Below, piece by piece: positions 34,896 to 44,217 of a stretch of DNA of 64,000 nt. The translations under genes were made by a program, and so were the position numbers. Origin of the DNA: Nitrospira sp. (GTDB lineage Bacteria; Nitrospirota; Nitrospiria; Nitrospirales; Nitrospiraceae); contig JAUYAO010000050.1 of assembly GCA_030692565.1 (NCBI GenBank), forward strand, positions 39,262 through 103,261, given 5' to 3'. Under the pieces are notes generated by a model. That model saw only the letters and a list, made by a program, of their open reading frames with translations, did not search any database and was not told the DNA's origin. Within the stretch, counting starts at the first letter, position 1. Every line of letters begins with the position of its first letter.

Positions 34896-35753
34896 ATGCG
34901 CAGCACGATGAACATACCGGTGTGGCTGATCGGTCTGGCGATGTGTCTGGGTGCTTCGCCCGTACTGGCGGACTCTCTCTCGACCCAGGACCGGGAAGAG
35001 ATCAATCGGCTGCGCTCGGCTCAGGGCCATTCTGCGGAAGAGGTGAATGCGCTCCTTGAGCAGGTGACGAAAGCCGGTGAAAAAGGTCTCCCGACCGAGC
35101 CGCTGGCGAACAAAGTCAAAGAAGGCTTGGCCAAGGGAGTCGAACCGAAGCGCATCGATCCGGTATTGCGCCAATTGGTCTCCCATTTTGAATCGGCTCA
35201 TGACGTGTTGCAGGAATCGATCAGCAAGGGGATGGTTGACGTTTCCCAGGGCAATCGGCAACGGGCGCTGGAAGGGTTGGCGGAGGCGCTGAGCCGCGGC
35301 GCGACCGCCGAAGACGTGCGCGAGCTTGCAAAGACGGCCCAAGGCGGAGGCGCCAAGGTCTCGCAAGAATCGTTAGCCTCCGGGGCAAAGAGTCTGGCGA
35401 TCCTGAAGGAAGCCAAGATTCCCTCGAAAGACGGTACCGCGCTGGTTGCAGAAGGAATGCGGCAGGGCTATCGGTCGGCAGAGCTGAGCGACCTGGCCCG
35501 TGAAATCAAGCGGCGGGGAGCCGACCTTCAGCAAGGTCGCATGAATCTACAGACCATCAAGGATCAAGTTTCCAAGGGGCAACGTGCGGATCGGATCTTC
35601 CGCGAAAGCGATCAAGGCGGATCTGGCGGTGGCGATCGTATGGATCGTAGCGGCAGTTCAGACCGCGGAGGCCGCGATGATCGTGGCGGGCGCGAGGACC
35701 GCGGCAGCCGGCCTGACCGGAGCGGGAGCGGGCACGGCGGGCGTGATCGCTAG
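34896..35753 (+). CDS. Secreted helical protein with Gly/Arg/Asp-rich tail
   Basis: The 285-residue protein has a signal peptide ending VLA (about residue 25), then amphipathic helices with a repeating pattern (for example VNALLEQVTKAGEKGLPTEP, RALEGLAEALSRGATAEDVR). A C-terminal tail from about residue 245 is built of SSDRGGRDDRGGREDRG type repeats. It follows the CBM48 lipoprotein after 4 bp and is probably in the sigma factor operon. The helical repeats and charged tail suggest a scaffold or matrix protein; no family recognised. Confidence 0.7.
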   Translation: MRSTMNIPVWLIGLAMCLGASPVLADSLSTQDREEINRLRSAQGHSAEEVNALLEQVTKAGEKGLPTEPLANKVKEGLAKGVEPKRIDPVLRQLVSHFESAHDVLQESISKGMVDVSQGNRQRALEGLAEALSRGATAEDVRELAKTAQGGGAKVSQESLASGAKSLAILKEAKIPSKDGTALVAEGMRQGYRSAELSDLAREIKRRGADLQQGRMNLQTIKDQVSKGQRADRIFRESDQGGSGGGDRMDRSGSSDRGGRDDRGGREDRGSRPDRSGSGHGGRDR

Positions 35754-35953
35754 CAGAGCGATTCCCCAGGCTCCATACCTGGTTCGATACCCGTCCTCTT
35801 TCTTGCTCTGCTCAGAATATCTGGACAGCCCAGGTGCCTCCTGATACATAAATCCAGTCAGGTGTTCCCCGGATAGAGGTTCTGTCAACGGAGCAGATGG
35901 CTGCGCGTTGATGAGAGCACGAGGGCTCAACCTTTTATCCTAGGGAGGTATCG

Positions 35954-36280
35954 ATGAAGACGATGATGTTGACGGTTGGCGTGTTGGTGCTTGGCATGAG
36001 CGGGACGGCGTTTGCGCAGGCGGAGACGCCGGTGATCGATCAGCGGCAGGCCAATCAAGAGAAGCGGATCGATCAGGGGATTACCAGCGGTCAGTTGAAT
36101 GAGCGGGAAGCGAACCGGTTAAACAAGCAACAGGAACACATCAATAAGATCGAAGATAAAGCAAAGGCCGATGGAGTTGTGACGAAGGGCGAACGGGCCA
36201 GGATCGATCGCGCGCAGGATCGTGCCTCGCGGCATATCGCGCGCGAGAAGCATGATGCCCAGGGCAAACGGCATCGCTAG
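35954..36280 (+). CDS. Small periplasmic helical protein
   Basis: AGGGAGG precedes the ATG at 35954. The 108-residue product has a signal peptide ending AFA and a mature helical, charged region: QRQANQEKRIDQGITSGQLNEREANRLNKQQEHINKIEDKAK. Heptad-like Gln/Glu/Arg patterning suggests a coiled coil or an EF-hand-like helix pair. Related small proteins with QANQEKRIDQG are widespread as conserved proteins of unknown function. It stands alone between the sigma operon and a strong palindrome. Confidence 0.75.
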   Translation: MKTMMLTVGVLVLGMSGTAFAQAETPVIDQRQANQEKRIDQGITSGQLNEREANRLNKQQEHINKIEDKAKADGVVTKGERARIDRAQDRASRHIAREKHDAQGKRHR

Positions 36281-36308
36281 GTCCTGTTTGGTTCATCGGT
36301 AATCAAGA

Positions 36309-36338
36309 AGGGGCGCACGACAGCTGTCGTGCGCCCCT
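36309..36338. terminator. Bidirectional palindromic terminator
   Basis: A perfect 30-bp palindrome starts AGGGGCGCACGACAG and ends CTGTCGTGCGCCCCT. It lies between two convergent genes, 29 bp after one stop and 23 bp from the other. No T-run follows on either strand. Confidence 0.6.
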
Positions 36339-36360
36339 CTGGTCGTTCTGCTCCGATGTG

Positions 36361-36666
36361 TTACCGTCCTCGGCCACTACGGTCGGCGCGGTGGCCTTCC
36401 CGGCGATCCTGTTGGCGATCCATCTGACGGTCCTGCTGCCGATCCTGTTGCCGGTCCATCTGACGGTCTTGCTGCCGATCTTCCCGCCGATCATTCTGCC
36501 GGTCTTCCCGGCGGTCGTTCTGCCGATCCTGTTGCCGATCCGCGCGCCGGTCTTCCTGGCGGACATCCGCTTGCGCGAACACGACATTCGGCATGATGGC
36601 CGGGGCCGCGATGGCCATCACCAGGCTGGCCAACATTCCGACTTTCAGTAGAGTGTTCATCATCAT
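36361..36666 (-). CDS. Secreted protein with Asp/Arg/Gln repeat tail
   Basis: AGGAGG upstream supports one of three successive ATGs (36660, 36663, 36666). The 101-residue protein has a signal peptide ending VFA, then a tail made almost wholly of DRQQDR, DRQNDR, DRREDR and DRQMDR units, ending in GHRADRSGRGR. The DNA underneath is a near-perfect tandem repeat. The ADVRQEDR opening matches a segment of the secreted protein at 31175-32071, so the two share a module. Function unknown; such tails may bind polyanions or metals. Confidence 0.75.
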   Translation of the reverse strand: MMMNTLLKVGMLASLVMAIAAPAIMPNVVFAQADVRQEDRRADRQQDRQNDRREDRQNDRREDRQQDRQMDRQQDRQQDRQMDRQQDRREGHRADRSGRGR

Positions 36667-36852
36667 TCGTCCTCCTTGAGTGGAAGAGAGCTCGCGGTAA
36701 AGGCTGGTTGCAATTGTCGCTGAGGGAGCCCCGTCCGGCTCTCTGATCGGGAGAGCCCCCTCCAATCGACCTGTCACTCAATAAGACGAGCGGAAGGCGA
36801 AAAGGTAAACCCTCGCATTTCGCAAGGTTCTCGACCCTGCTAGAATGGCGCT

Positions 36853-39501
36853 ATGGAAGTCGTGACGACTCACCACAACGCGGACTTCGACGGCTTGGCC
36901 TCGATGGTCGCCGTGCGCAAGTTGTCCCCCGATGTACGGCTGGTACTGTCCGGCGGGGCACAGGAAGCGGTGCATGCCTTTCTCTTGGCGCATGACCTGA
37001 ATCTCACCAAGCTCAAAGATCTCGATCTTGCACAAGTGACGAAGTTGATTCTGGTCGATACCCATGACCCCGATCGCATCGGTCCATTCAAACAATGTTG
37101 GCTGGATCCGAAGGTCGAGGTGCAGGTCTTCGATCATCATGGAGCAGACCCCAGAGGGACCGGGGCTCCATCGATCGGGAAATCCATCGATCAGGTGATC
37201 GAGACCGTCGGGGCGACGGCGACGATGCTGATTGAACGGGTGCGAGAGGCAGGTGTCCCGCTCACGCCGGTGGAAGCGACGGTCCTGGCGCTCGGCCTCT
37301 ATGATGAAACCGGGTCATTCACATACTCCTCGACCACTCCGCGCGATCTGCAGGCCGCGGCGTTTCTCATCGGCGCCGGGGCCGATCTGAAGCTCATCGC
37401 TCAGACGCTGCACCAGCCGCTTGATCCGAATATTGTCGCGTTGCTGAACGATCTCCTGCAGCACAGTGAGGTGCACTATCTGGAAGGCCGGAAGGTGTTG
37501 GTGGCAACGAGCACCTTCGATCGCGATCGTGTGGAAGCGGCCGAAGCGGTGCATCAGTTGGCCGAGCTTGAAGGGGTGGACGCCATCTTGGTCGTCGTGA
37601 TGAACGAGGAGCATGTGGAAGTGATCGGCCGCAGCCGCGCGCCGGAGATCGATGTCGGATGGATTGCGCAGGAGTTCGGCGGGGGGGGCCATGCAGTGGC
37701 GGCGGCCGCGATTGTCAAAGGGCAGACGCTCACAGAAGTGAAGGAGCGGCTCGTCCAGTTGTTGACGCAGCGGTACCGGCCGACGCTGTTGGCCAAGGAT
37801 GTCATGACCAAGCCGGTCAAGACGGTCAGCGGAGACGCCACCGTAACTGAAACGGAACAGCGCATGACCAACTACGGCGTGAACGTTCTGCCGGTGCTGG
37901 ATGGCAAAGACCGGTATGCCGGGTTGGTCAGCCGGGAGCAAATACAGAAGGCGCTGTTTCATCGATTGGGCAAGCTGACGGCGGCCGACATTCTTCAAGC
38001 GGATCAGTTCACCGCGAATCCCGACACCGACTTCCATGCCATTGAGCAGGCGATGTTGGAGCGCAATCAGCGATTCGTGCCGATTCTTGAGGGCACGAAA
38101 GTGGTCGGGGTCATTACACGTACGGATCTGCTTAGGGCGTGGCATGACGATGTCCTGCGCTCCGTGAAGATTCGCCCGAAAGTTACGGACCCGGCCGGCG
38201 TGCCAGGGCCGCTGCATCACCGCAATCTCAAACGACATCTTCAAGAAAAGTTGCCGGCGCCCCTCTTCACGCTGCTCAAGGAAGCCGGGCAGTTGGCGGA
38301 TCGGCTGGATTTGCCGCTGTATGTGGTGGGCGGCTGCGTGCGGGATCTGTTGCTCGGGATCGAAAACCTCGATCTCGATCTGGTTGTCGAGGGGGATGGA
38401 ATCGCGTTTGCGCGAAAGTTGGCAGCGGAGCAGTCGGCGCGCGTCACGGTGCACGAGCGATTTGGGACCGCAGTCATCGTCCTGCCGAACGGGTTCAAGC
38501 TCGATGTGGCCACCGCCCGAACCGAGTACTACGAATATCCGACTGCGCTTCCCACCGTCGAGCAAAGCTCGATTAAGAAAGACTTGTATCGCCGGGATTT
38601 TACGATCAACGCGCTGGCGGTTCGTTTGAATGGCCGTGGATTCGGAGAGGTGCTCGATTTCTATGGCGGTCAGCGGGATCTGAAGAATCAGGCCATCCGC
38701 GTGCTCCATAGTCTCAGTTTTGTCGAAGATCCCACGCGCGTGTTCCGTGCGGTCCGCTTTGAGACCAGGTTCGGGTTCCATCTTGGGAAAGACACATTGG
38801 CGCTGGTGAAGGCTGCCGTCAAGATGGCGCTCTTCCAAAAACTCTCCGGCCACCGGCTCTTGGAAGAATTGAAGGCGCTCTGTTCAGAGCGGGAGCCGAA
38901 GTCGGGATTGAAGCGGTTGGCGGAACTTGATCTGCTGCGATTCATCCATCCGAAGCTCGTCTGGACCCCACGGCTCGAGAAGTTGCTGCTCGCTGTCGAG
39001 GAAACACTCGATTGGTACCGGCTGCTCTATCTGGATCACAAGCTGGAGCCCTGGCTGGTCTACATGATGGCGATCGCGTTGGTCTTGCCTGATCGCGGGG
39101 TGACGGATTTGTTGAAACGGTTCCCTTTCACTGAGCGTGAGGCGACGACATTGAAAGGCATGCGGGGAGGAGCCCATCGGTTGTTACGACAGCTGAGCAA
39201 GCAACCACCGCTGAAACCATCCGGGGTCTGCCGGATATTGGAGGGCGTGCAGGATGAAGCGCTGGTGGCCATCATGGCCCAGAGCCCGTCCGAACGGGTG
39301 AAGCGGCTAGTGTCGGCGTATCTCACGGCCTGGAGACAGGCTAAGCCTCGGCTCACCGGGAAAGAACTTCAGGCAATGGGCATCAAGCCGGGACCGATCT
39401 ACGGCAAGGTGCTCACGCAGCTTCGTGACGCGCACTTGGATGGGCTGGTCAAGACAGAGACAGAAGAGCGATCGTTCATCGAGAAACTGATCCGCCGTTG
39501 A
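36853..39501 (+). CDS. tRNA nucleotidyltransferase/A-adding enzyme with DHH and CBS domains
   Basis: The 882-residue fusion has an N-terminal DHH-type phosphoesterase domain (TTHHNADFDGLAS near residue 5, DTHDPDR, DHHGAD, then DETGSFTYSSTTPRDLQAAA and GGGGHAVAAAA). Two CBS domains follow at about 310-430 (AKDVMTKPVKTVSGDATV, QRFVPILEGTKVVGVITRTD). The class II nucleotidyltransferase head begins at about 490 (YVVGGCVRDLLLGIENLDLD) and is followed by its tRNA-binding helical part. This architecture is known for A-adding or poly(A)-type enzymes in several phyla, where tRNA CCA ends are built by two proteins. Adenine-nucleotide sensing by CBS is plausible. Confidence 0.92.
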   Translation: MEVVTTHHNADFDGLASMVAVRKLSPDVRLVLSGGAQEAVHAFLLAHDLNLTKLKDLDLAQVTKLILVDTHDPDRIGPFKQCWLDPKVEVQVFDHHGADPRGTGAPSIGKSIDQVIETVGATATMLIERVREAGVPLTPVEATVLALGLYDETGSFTYSSTTPRDLQAAAFLIGAGADLKLIAQTLHQPLDPNIVALLNDLLQHSEVHYLEGRKVLVATSTFDRDRVEAAEAVHQLAELEGVDAILVVVMNEEHVEVIGRSRAPEIDVGWIAQEFGGGGHAVAAAAIVKGQTLTEVKERLVQLLTQRYRPTLLAKDVMTKPVKTVSGDATVTETEQRMTNYGVNVLPVLDGKDRYAGLVSREQIQKALFHRLGKLTAADILQADQFTANPDTDFHAIEQAMLERNQRFVPILEGTKVVGVITRTDLLRAWHDDVLRSVKIRPKVTDPAGVPGPLHHRNLKRHLQEKLPAPLFTLLKEAGQLADRLDLPLYVVGGCVRDLLLGIENLDLDLVVEGDGIAFARKLAAEQSARVTVHERFGTAVIVLPNGFKLDVATARTEYYEYPTALPTVEQSSIKKDLYRRDFTINALAVRLNGRGFGEVLDFYGGQRDLKNQAIRVLHSLSFVEDPTRVFRAVRFETRFGFHLGKDTLALVKAAVKMALFQKLSGHRLLEELKALCSEREPKSGLKRLAELDLLRFIHPKLVWTPRLEKLLLAVEETLDWYRLLYLDHKLEPWLVYMMAIALVLPDRGVTDLLKRFPFTEREATTLKGMRGGAHRLLRQLSKQPPLKPSGVCRILEGVQDEALVAIMAQSPSERVKRLVSAYLTAWRQAKPRLTGKELQAMGIKPGPIYGKVLTQLRDAHLDGLVKTETEERSFIEKLIRR

Positions 39502-39515
39502 CCGTCGAGCTGCGT

Positions 39516-40196
39516 TTAGTTCGACGGTGTAATCGTGAGCGATACTTCGTTCGGCAGCAAGAGCGTCACATTGGCCTGGTTCCCAGCATCCGGCTGAATA
39601 ATGGCGAACAGCGGGACCGGTTGCGGGACCGTGCTCGGCGGCATCGCCAGGAGCGCCGGAAAATCGATCAAGGGCGAGATAGTCGCAAGGCTCGCGAGTC
39701 TCAGCCTGAACGCCATCAAGATATCCCGAAGCCGTCCTGTCTGCTCCTCCTGGGAGAGCGATTGATTCGTGACAATCCCGATGTCCCACAGCGGCTTGGT
39801 GATCGTGACTGGAAATGTGAGACCAAGTTCCTTGGCGGTCGGCGTGACGTCGATCAATATTCCAGACTGAATCGCCTCCTGCCGGTCCCTGATGGTCGGG
39901 ACAGCCGGGCCTGTTTTAGCCTCGTCTTCAGACTCTCCCTGCGCCGAGCCCTTCTCGACAAGAGTCTTGCGTTCAACGTCTGAAATAGCCGGCAGCCCAG
40001 CGTCCAGCTCCGCGAGCACCGCGTCAACTTCAGGGATTGCTGCAACGATTTCCTTGGGCAAGGCGCTCACAATGCCATCATAGACAACCCGCGCAGAGGC
40101 GGACCATGAATCGTTGAACGGACGCCCGGCAAATGCGGCATCCGCAGCCTTCTTTTCGTCGTTCGTCAGTACTTTGGGCGTAGTGTTGTGTGTCAT
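39516..40196 (-). CDS. DUF6573-like hypothetical protein
   Basis: The 226-residue protein has a central segment RDRQEAIQSGILIDVTPTAKELGLTFPVTITKPLW that fits the small DUF6573 family. N-terminal and C-terminal extensions are Ala/Pro-rich and unremarkable. No signal peptide or membrane helix is visible. Function is unknown. It is convergent with the tRNA nucleotidyltransferase gene (14 bp apart) and divergent from the J-domain gene. Confidence 0.65.
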   Translation of the reverse strand: MTHNTTPKVLTNDEKKAADAAFAGRPFNDSWSASARVVYDGIVSALPKEIVAAIPEVDAVLAELDAGLPAISDVERKTLVEKGSAQGESEDEAKTGPAVPTIRDRQEAIQSGILIDVTPTAKELGLTFPVTITKPLWDIGIVTNQSLSQEEQTGRLRDILMAFRLRLASLATISPLIDFPALLAMPPSTVPQPVPLFAIIQPDAGNQANVTLLLPNEVSLTITPSN

Positions 40197-40286
40197 GGTT
40201 TGAAGATAAGCCGGATGAGGAGAAGGTCAAGGGGGTGGGGTCAGTCATGGTGAAGCCTGATGAAAGCTCGTGCTATAGTTTCGCGC

Positions 40287-40925
40287 ATGGCGCAAATGGA
40301 CTACTACCGTGTGTTGGGCGTCTCGCGGGAGGCTTCCGACGACGAGATCAAGAAGGCCTATCGAAAGCTGGTCTTCCAGCATCATCCCGATCGAAATCCC
40401 GATGCCAAAGATGCGGAGGCGAAGATCCGCGAGATCAACGCGGCCTATGAGATTGTCGGCGATGCGGAGAAACGGCGCAGCTATGACCGGCTCTATTGGG
40501 GTGACGAGCCTCGCGCGGACTTCGTGGATCTGTCCGCCATTTTCCATGAGATGGAGCAGAAGCTCTTCGATGAGGGGCGAAAAGAGCTGTTTGCGCTGCT
40601 CGTGAAGAATGTGGCCAGAGTGAAAGCCGAGTTGGCTGTCCTGCGCGAGCGGACCGTGGCGGCGCAGGGCTATGACACGTTTAAAGAGGATCTGGTCGCA
40701 GAACGGGGGGCGGAAGTGATGGATGAGTTTCTCACCGAGGAGATGGAAGCACGCAAGGGGCGACTTGTCGAGGTGGCCGCGGAGATGATGGTATCGCAAG
40801 GAGTGGTGAAGAAGAGCGACGAAGGCGGGTTTCGCTCAATGCGTGGACAGCTGGAGGACAGCTTCAGAAAAGGCCGCATTCACGGATACGCGTCAGCCCT
40901 GGAGCTCTTTTACGAGAGACGCTGA
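40287..40925 (+). CDS. J-domain co-chaperone (DnaJ-like)
   Basis: From ATG 40287 the 212-residue product starts with a J domain: [39 protein letters not shown], including the HPD loop that activates Hsp70 ATPase. After residue about 75 comes a helical region with no zinc fingers or Gly/Phe linker, so it is a type III J-protein with an unrelated client or partner domain. Start could be ATG 40296. It stands convergent to the amidohydrolase gene. Confidence 0.85.
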   Translation: MAQMDYYRVLGVSREASDDEIKKAYRKLVFQHHPDRNPDAKDAEAKIREINAAYEIVGDAEKRRSYDRLYWGDEPRADFVDLSAIFHEMEQKLFDEGRKELFALLVKNVARVKAELAVLRERTVAAQGYDTFKEDLVAERGAEVMDEFLTEEMEARKGRLVEVAAEMMVSQGVVKKSDEGGFRSMRGQLEDSFRKGRIHGYASALELFYERR

Positions 40926-40936
40926 TCGTTCACGTT

Positions 40937-42145
40937 TTACGTCTCCGAGAGCGGTCCTGCGACGAACTTGCCCGCCTGCATCACTCCCATGATTCTGCTG
41001 CGGTCCCGCAAGTACTCAATCCGCTTGAGCGGGTTGCCATCCACGATAACCAGATCCGCCTGCCGGCCTCGCATCAGAGTGCCCACCGTGTCATGGATGC
41101 CGATCAAGCGCGCGGCGGCCGCGGTTGAGGCGAGAATCGCTTCCATCGGGCTCATGCCGAACGCCACCATCCGTTCCAGTTCCTGCGCATTGTCTCCGTG
41201 GTAGTTGAAGGGGGTTCCGGCATCGGTGCCCATGGCAATGCAGAGTCCGCTCTGATGGGCCTTCTTGAAGCTCGCTTGATGGCGCTTGGTCATCGCTTTG
41301 GCTTTATCGAGCGCGCTGACGGGAATGCCGCAACCCGGCCGTCCTGCTGCGGTGGTCGAGAGAGCGGAGAGCGTCGGGACCATATAGACGCCGTGCGTTT
41401 TCATCAGCTCGCCGGCTTCGTCGTCGAGCAAGGTGGCGTGTTCGATGGAGTGGACGCCCGCGCGAATCGCGTTTTTCATGCCGGACGCCCCGTGGGCGTG
41501 GGCGGCGACTTTCTTCTGCGCCCGGCGGGCGGTCGCGACGGCGGCCGTGAGTTCATCCATGGTCATCTGCGCCTGATCGGGTGATGTCCCGGGAGTAAGC
41601 ACCCCGCCCGAGGCGATGACTTTAATCACTCCGGCTCCGGCCGCGAGCTGTGCGTCGACGGCCCGCTGCACCTGCTCGATTCCCTCGACTTCCTGTCCGA
41701 TGAAGCGGGCATGGCCGCCGATCATACAGATCGCGAGACCGGCGCCGACAATGCGGGGGCCCGGCAGGATTCCCGCATCGATGGCGTGTTTCAACGCAAA
41801 GATGGAGTGGTCGCGCGAGCCGACATCGCGGACGGTCGTGAAGCCCGATTCGACGGTTTGTCTTGCATGGCGCGCCGATTTCAACAGCGTCATGGAAGGA
41901 GTATCCGACTCGACCGTGGCGACGACGTCCGGCTCTCCTCCCAGACAGAGGTGCACGTGACAGTCGATCAAGCCGGGAATGACCGTCAGGCCGCGGCCGT
42001 TGATTCTGGTCACGCCTTTCGGGATCGTCATGGTGCGGCTCGACCCCGTGGCGACGATCTTACTGCCGCGGATCAGAACCGTGGTGCGTTCGATTGTGTA
42101 GCCGGTTCCGTCAATGAGGCGAACATGCTGAATGGCGATGGCCAT
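40937..42145 (-). CDS. Amidohydrolase-family metal-dependent hydrolase
   Basis: The 402-residue protein has the composite amidohydrolase architecture: an N-terminal beta-sandwich, the metal-binding HVH in PGLIDCHVHL (His63 and His65), a Lys in GVIKVIASGG, the later His residues in AAHAHGASG and SIEHATLLD, and GTDAGTP with the catalytic Asp. The IKVIASGGVLTPG stretch is like imidazolonepropionase-type or Xaa-Pro dipeptidase members. Substrate unknown. It lies 4 bp after the haem protein gene on the same strand and is the last gene of that operon. Confidence 0.85.
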   Translation of the reverse strand: MAIAIQHVRLIDGTGYTIERTTVLIRGSKIVATGSSRTMTIPKGVTRINGRGLTVIPGLIDCHVHLCLGGEPDVVATVESDTPSMTLLKSARHARQTVESGFTTVRDVGSRDHSIFALKHAIDAGILPGPRIVGAGLAICMIGGHARFIGQEVEGIEQVQRAVDAQLAAGAGVIKVIASGGVLTPGTSPDQAQMTMDELTAAVATARRAQKKVAAHAHGASGMKNAIRAGVHSIEHATLLDDEAGELMKTHGVYMVPTLSALSTTAAGRPGCGIPVSALDKAKAMTKRHQASFKKAHQSGLCIAMGTDAGTPFNYHGDNAQELERMVAFGMSPMEAILASTAAAARLIGIHDTVGTLMRGRQADLVIVDGNPLKRIEYLRDRSRIMGVMQAGKFVAGPLSET

Positions 42146-42149
42146 GGGA

Positions 42150-42743
42150 CTATTCTCCGACCGGGAAGGTAATGACGATGCCGCCCATCACATCGTTCAA
42201 TTTGAAATCGCGGCGTGGGCTGTTGGAGTGTTGGTTGTGGCAATCGACGCAGGCTTGCGAGCCGGCCCGGTCGGCGTAAATGGCCTGAAAGTAGCGCGTG
42301 CCCCCTTTGGTGATGTACCCGTAGTGCGGTTTGTCAGGGTTCTTGTCCACCGCGGCGAGGCCGAGGCGTTCAAAGTCACTGTTGGGGCCGTTCCAGACAT
42401 AGATCGGCGTGAGGCTGGCCAGGCGGAACGAAAACTTCAGATCTTTCATCGCCACCAGTCGGCCGGATTCCATCAGATACTGGGCGGGCAAGGCAACGCC
42501 GCGTTCGTCTTTCCAATGTTCGTGCGCCTGAATCCCTTCCTTCTGCAGTTTCACCACGACATTGTCCGTATAGTTGTTGCGATTGGCTTCGAGCAGGGCT
42601 TGGATAAACGCCGCCACTTTTTCAGGGGAGACCATATCCGTCTTCATGGAATTGGCCATCGTCAGCTTGAAGACCCAGAAAAGGATGACACTCATCAACG
42701 CGAAGACCACGGCCCCTAGCACCACTAAGAGCGGACGGCTCAT
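42150..42743 (-). CDS. DUF3365 membrane-anchored c-type haem protein
   Basis: The 197-residue protein has an N-terminal membrane anchor (about 7-27) and a periplasmic DUF3365 domain (Tll0287-like). One c-type haem site, CVDCH, is at Cys165-Cys168-His169 near the C-terminus, and the fold contains the YGYITKGGTRYFQAI segment usual for the family. It may act as a redox sensor or a stand-alone haem protein; the partner is unknown. Its start overlaps the stop of the aminotransferase gene by 4 bp. Confidence 0.85.
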   Translation of the reverse strand: MSRPLLVVLGAVVFALMSVILFWVFKLTMANSMKTDMVSPEKVAAFIQALLEANRNNYTDNVVVKLQKEGIQAHEHWKDERGVALPAQYLMESGRLVAMKDLKFSFRLASLTPIYVWNGPNSDFERLGLAAVDKNPDKPHYGYITKGGTRYFQAIYADRAGSQACVDCHNQHSNSPRRDFKLNDVMGGIVITFPVGE

Positions 42744-43939
42744 GCTCGGTACTCCTTTCGCACAGTGCGGCTATAGACTCGCGCGGCGGCTTGCAGCGCG
42801 ACCCCCGGCGTCGAGAGCCAGCCGAATCGGATCAATACTTCTTCAAGGGCATTCAAGAACGTCAAGACGTTCGCTTCCGTGCTGGACTCCCCCATCAATC
42901 CGATACGCCAGACCTTGCCTTTGAGCGGACCCAGTCCTCCGCCGATCTCAATACCGTAGATCTGGAGCAGCAGCTGGCGGACTACGGCGTCATCGATATG
43001 CGGAGGGACCGTGACACAGGTTAACATCGGGAGCCGATGCTCCGCGAGGGGAAGCGGCATGAGCTCCAGCTCCATGAGCCCGGCGACTAAGGCTTCGCTG
43101 TTGAGCCGGTGACGCGCAACGCGGGCGGGCAGTCCTTCCTCCTCCACCAGTCGCAGCGCTTCGCGTAGCGCATAGAGCATCGAAATCGGCGCAGTATGAT
43201 GATAGGCGCGTGACCCTTCGGCCCAGTACTCGGCGACCAGCGCCAGATCCAGGTACCAGCTTTGGCAGGGAGTGCGGCGGCCTTTGATGAGGGACAGGGC
43301 TCGCGGACTCACTGTGAGCGGCGCCAGTCCAGGCGGGCAGCTCAGACATTTCTGCGTCGCGCTGTAACAGACATCAATCCCCCGGCGGTCGACATCGACC
43401 GGAATGCCGCCGAGCGAGGTGACGGCATCGACGATCAGCAGCGCATTGTGATCCCGGCACAGCGAGCCGATCGCCTCAAGCGGTTGGCACGCGCCGGTTG
43501 ACGTTTCGGCATGGACCAGCGCCACGGCTTTCACCGGTCCAGACCGGCGCAAGGCCGACTCAATCATATCCGGAGGAATGACCTGGCCCCAGGGTATCTC
43601 CAGCCTGATCGCTTTGCCACCGCATCGTTCGACGACGGTCGCGAGCCGCGTGCCGAAGACTCCGTTGACGCCGACGATGACGGCATCGCCCGGCTCCACC
43701 ACGTTGACGATGGCCGCTTCCATCCCGGCCGATCCGGTTCCGGACAGGGCGATGGTAAACGGATTGACGGTGGCGAACACGAACCGGAGCAACTGCTGGA
43801 CATCGTTCATGACCCCGAGGAACGCGGGATCGAGATGGCCGAGCAATGGCGTGGCAAGGGCCTGCAGGACACGGGGGTGTACCATGCTGGGACCGGGGCC
43901 GAGTAACAGGCGCCGGGGAGGAACAAAGTCGCGCATCAT
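42740..43939 (-). CDS. Class V PLP-dependent aminotransferase
   Basis: From ATG 43939 the 399-residue protein is a serine-pyruvate/alanine-glyoxylate aminotransferase-like enzyme. LLGPGPSMVHPRVLQALATPLLGHLDP opens the fold; the PLP-binding Lys lies in CYSATQKCLSCPPG, preceded by LLIVDAVTSLGGIPVDVD with the cofactor Asp. It should use PLP for transamination of a small amino acid and glyoxylate or pyruvate. It is the first gene of an operon with the DUF3365 haem protein and the amidohydrolase. Confidence 0.88.
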   Translation of the reverse strand: MMRDFVPPRRLLLGPGPSMVHPRVLQALATPLLGHLDPAFLGVMNDVQQLLRFVFATVNPFTIALSGTGSAGMEAAIVNVVEPGDAVIVGVNGVFGTRLATVVERCGGKAIRLEIPWGQVIPPDMIESALRRSGPVKAVALVHAETSTGACQPLEAIGSLCRDHNALLIVDAVTSLGGIPVDVDRRGIDVCYSATQKCLSCPPGLAPLTVSPRALSLIKGRRTPCQSWYLDLALVAEYWAEGSRAYHHTAPISMLYALREALRLVEEEGLPARVARHRLNSEALVAGLMELELMPLPLAEHRLPMLTCVTVPPHIDDAVVRQLLLQIYGIEIGGGLGPLKGKVWRIGLMGESSTEANVLTFLNALEEVLIRFGWLSTPGVALQAAARVYSRTVRKEYRA

Positions 43940-44035
43940 GCCGAAGTCTCCGAACGGTTTTGCGGGGTAAGTATAGCCAAGTCCAGCGTGAGAGGCCACG
44001 TGATAGTGGCGGGATTTCGGCAGTGTGCTGACAGG

Positions 44036-44152
44036 CTGTTCAGAAGGGCCGTTCAGCCAGGCCGCAGCGAGTGAAGAGGCGAGGCGTACGTTTCGGTACG
44101 TTGAGCCTTTGAATGAAGCGAGAACGCCGCTGGCGGACTTTCTCAGTAGCCT
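44036..44152. repeat. Intergenic palindromic repeat, copy 2
   Basis: The gap between the aminotransferase and CPBP genes holds a second copy of the repeat seen at 311-470, here in plus orientation. The two copies keep the ends of the central stem (GTAC with GTAC) although the inner bases differ (CCTCTGGG against GTTTCG). Confidence 0.55.
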
Positions 44153-44217
44153 GGGGGGAGGATCTAGCCATTTCGAGGGATAGGTGACCGCGAGGGGCCG
44201 ATGGTATAGTCACCCCT

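Noticed and set aside
37315..38853. Long open frame on the minus strand (512 codons) opposite the tRNA nucleotidyltransferase gene
   Set aside because: It is rich in His, Arg and Gln with no domain motif, and lies wholly antisense to a clear multidomain gene; it reflects GC-rich codon bias.
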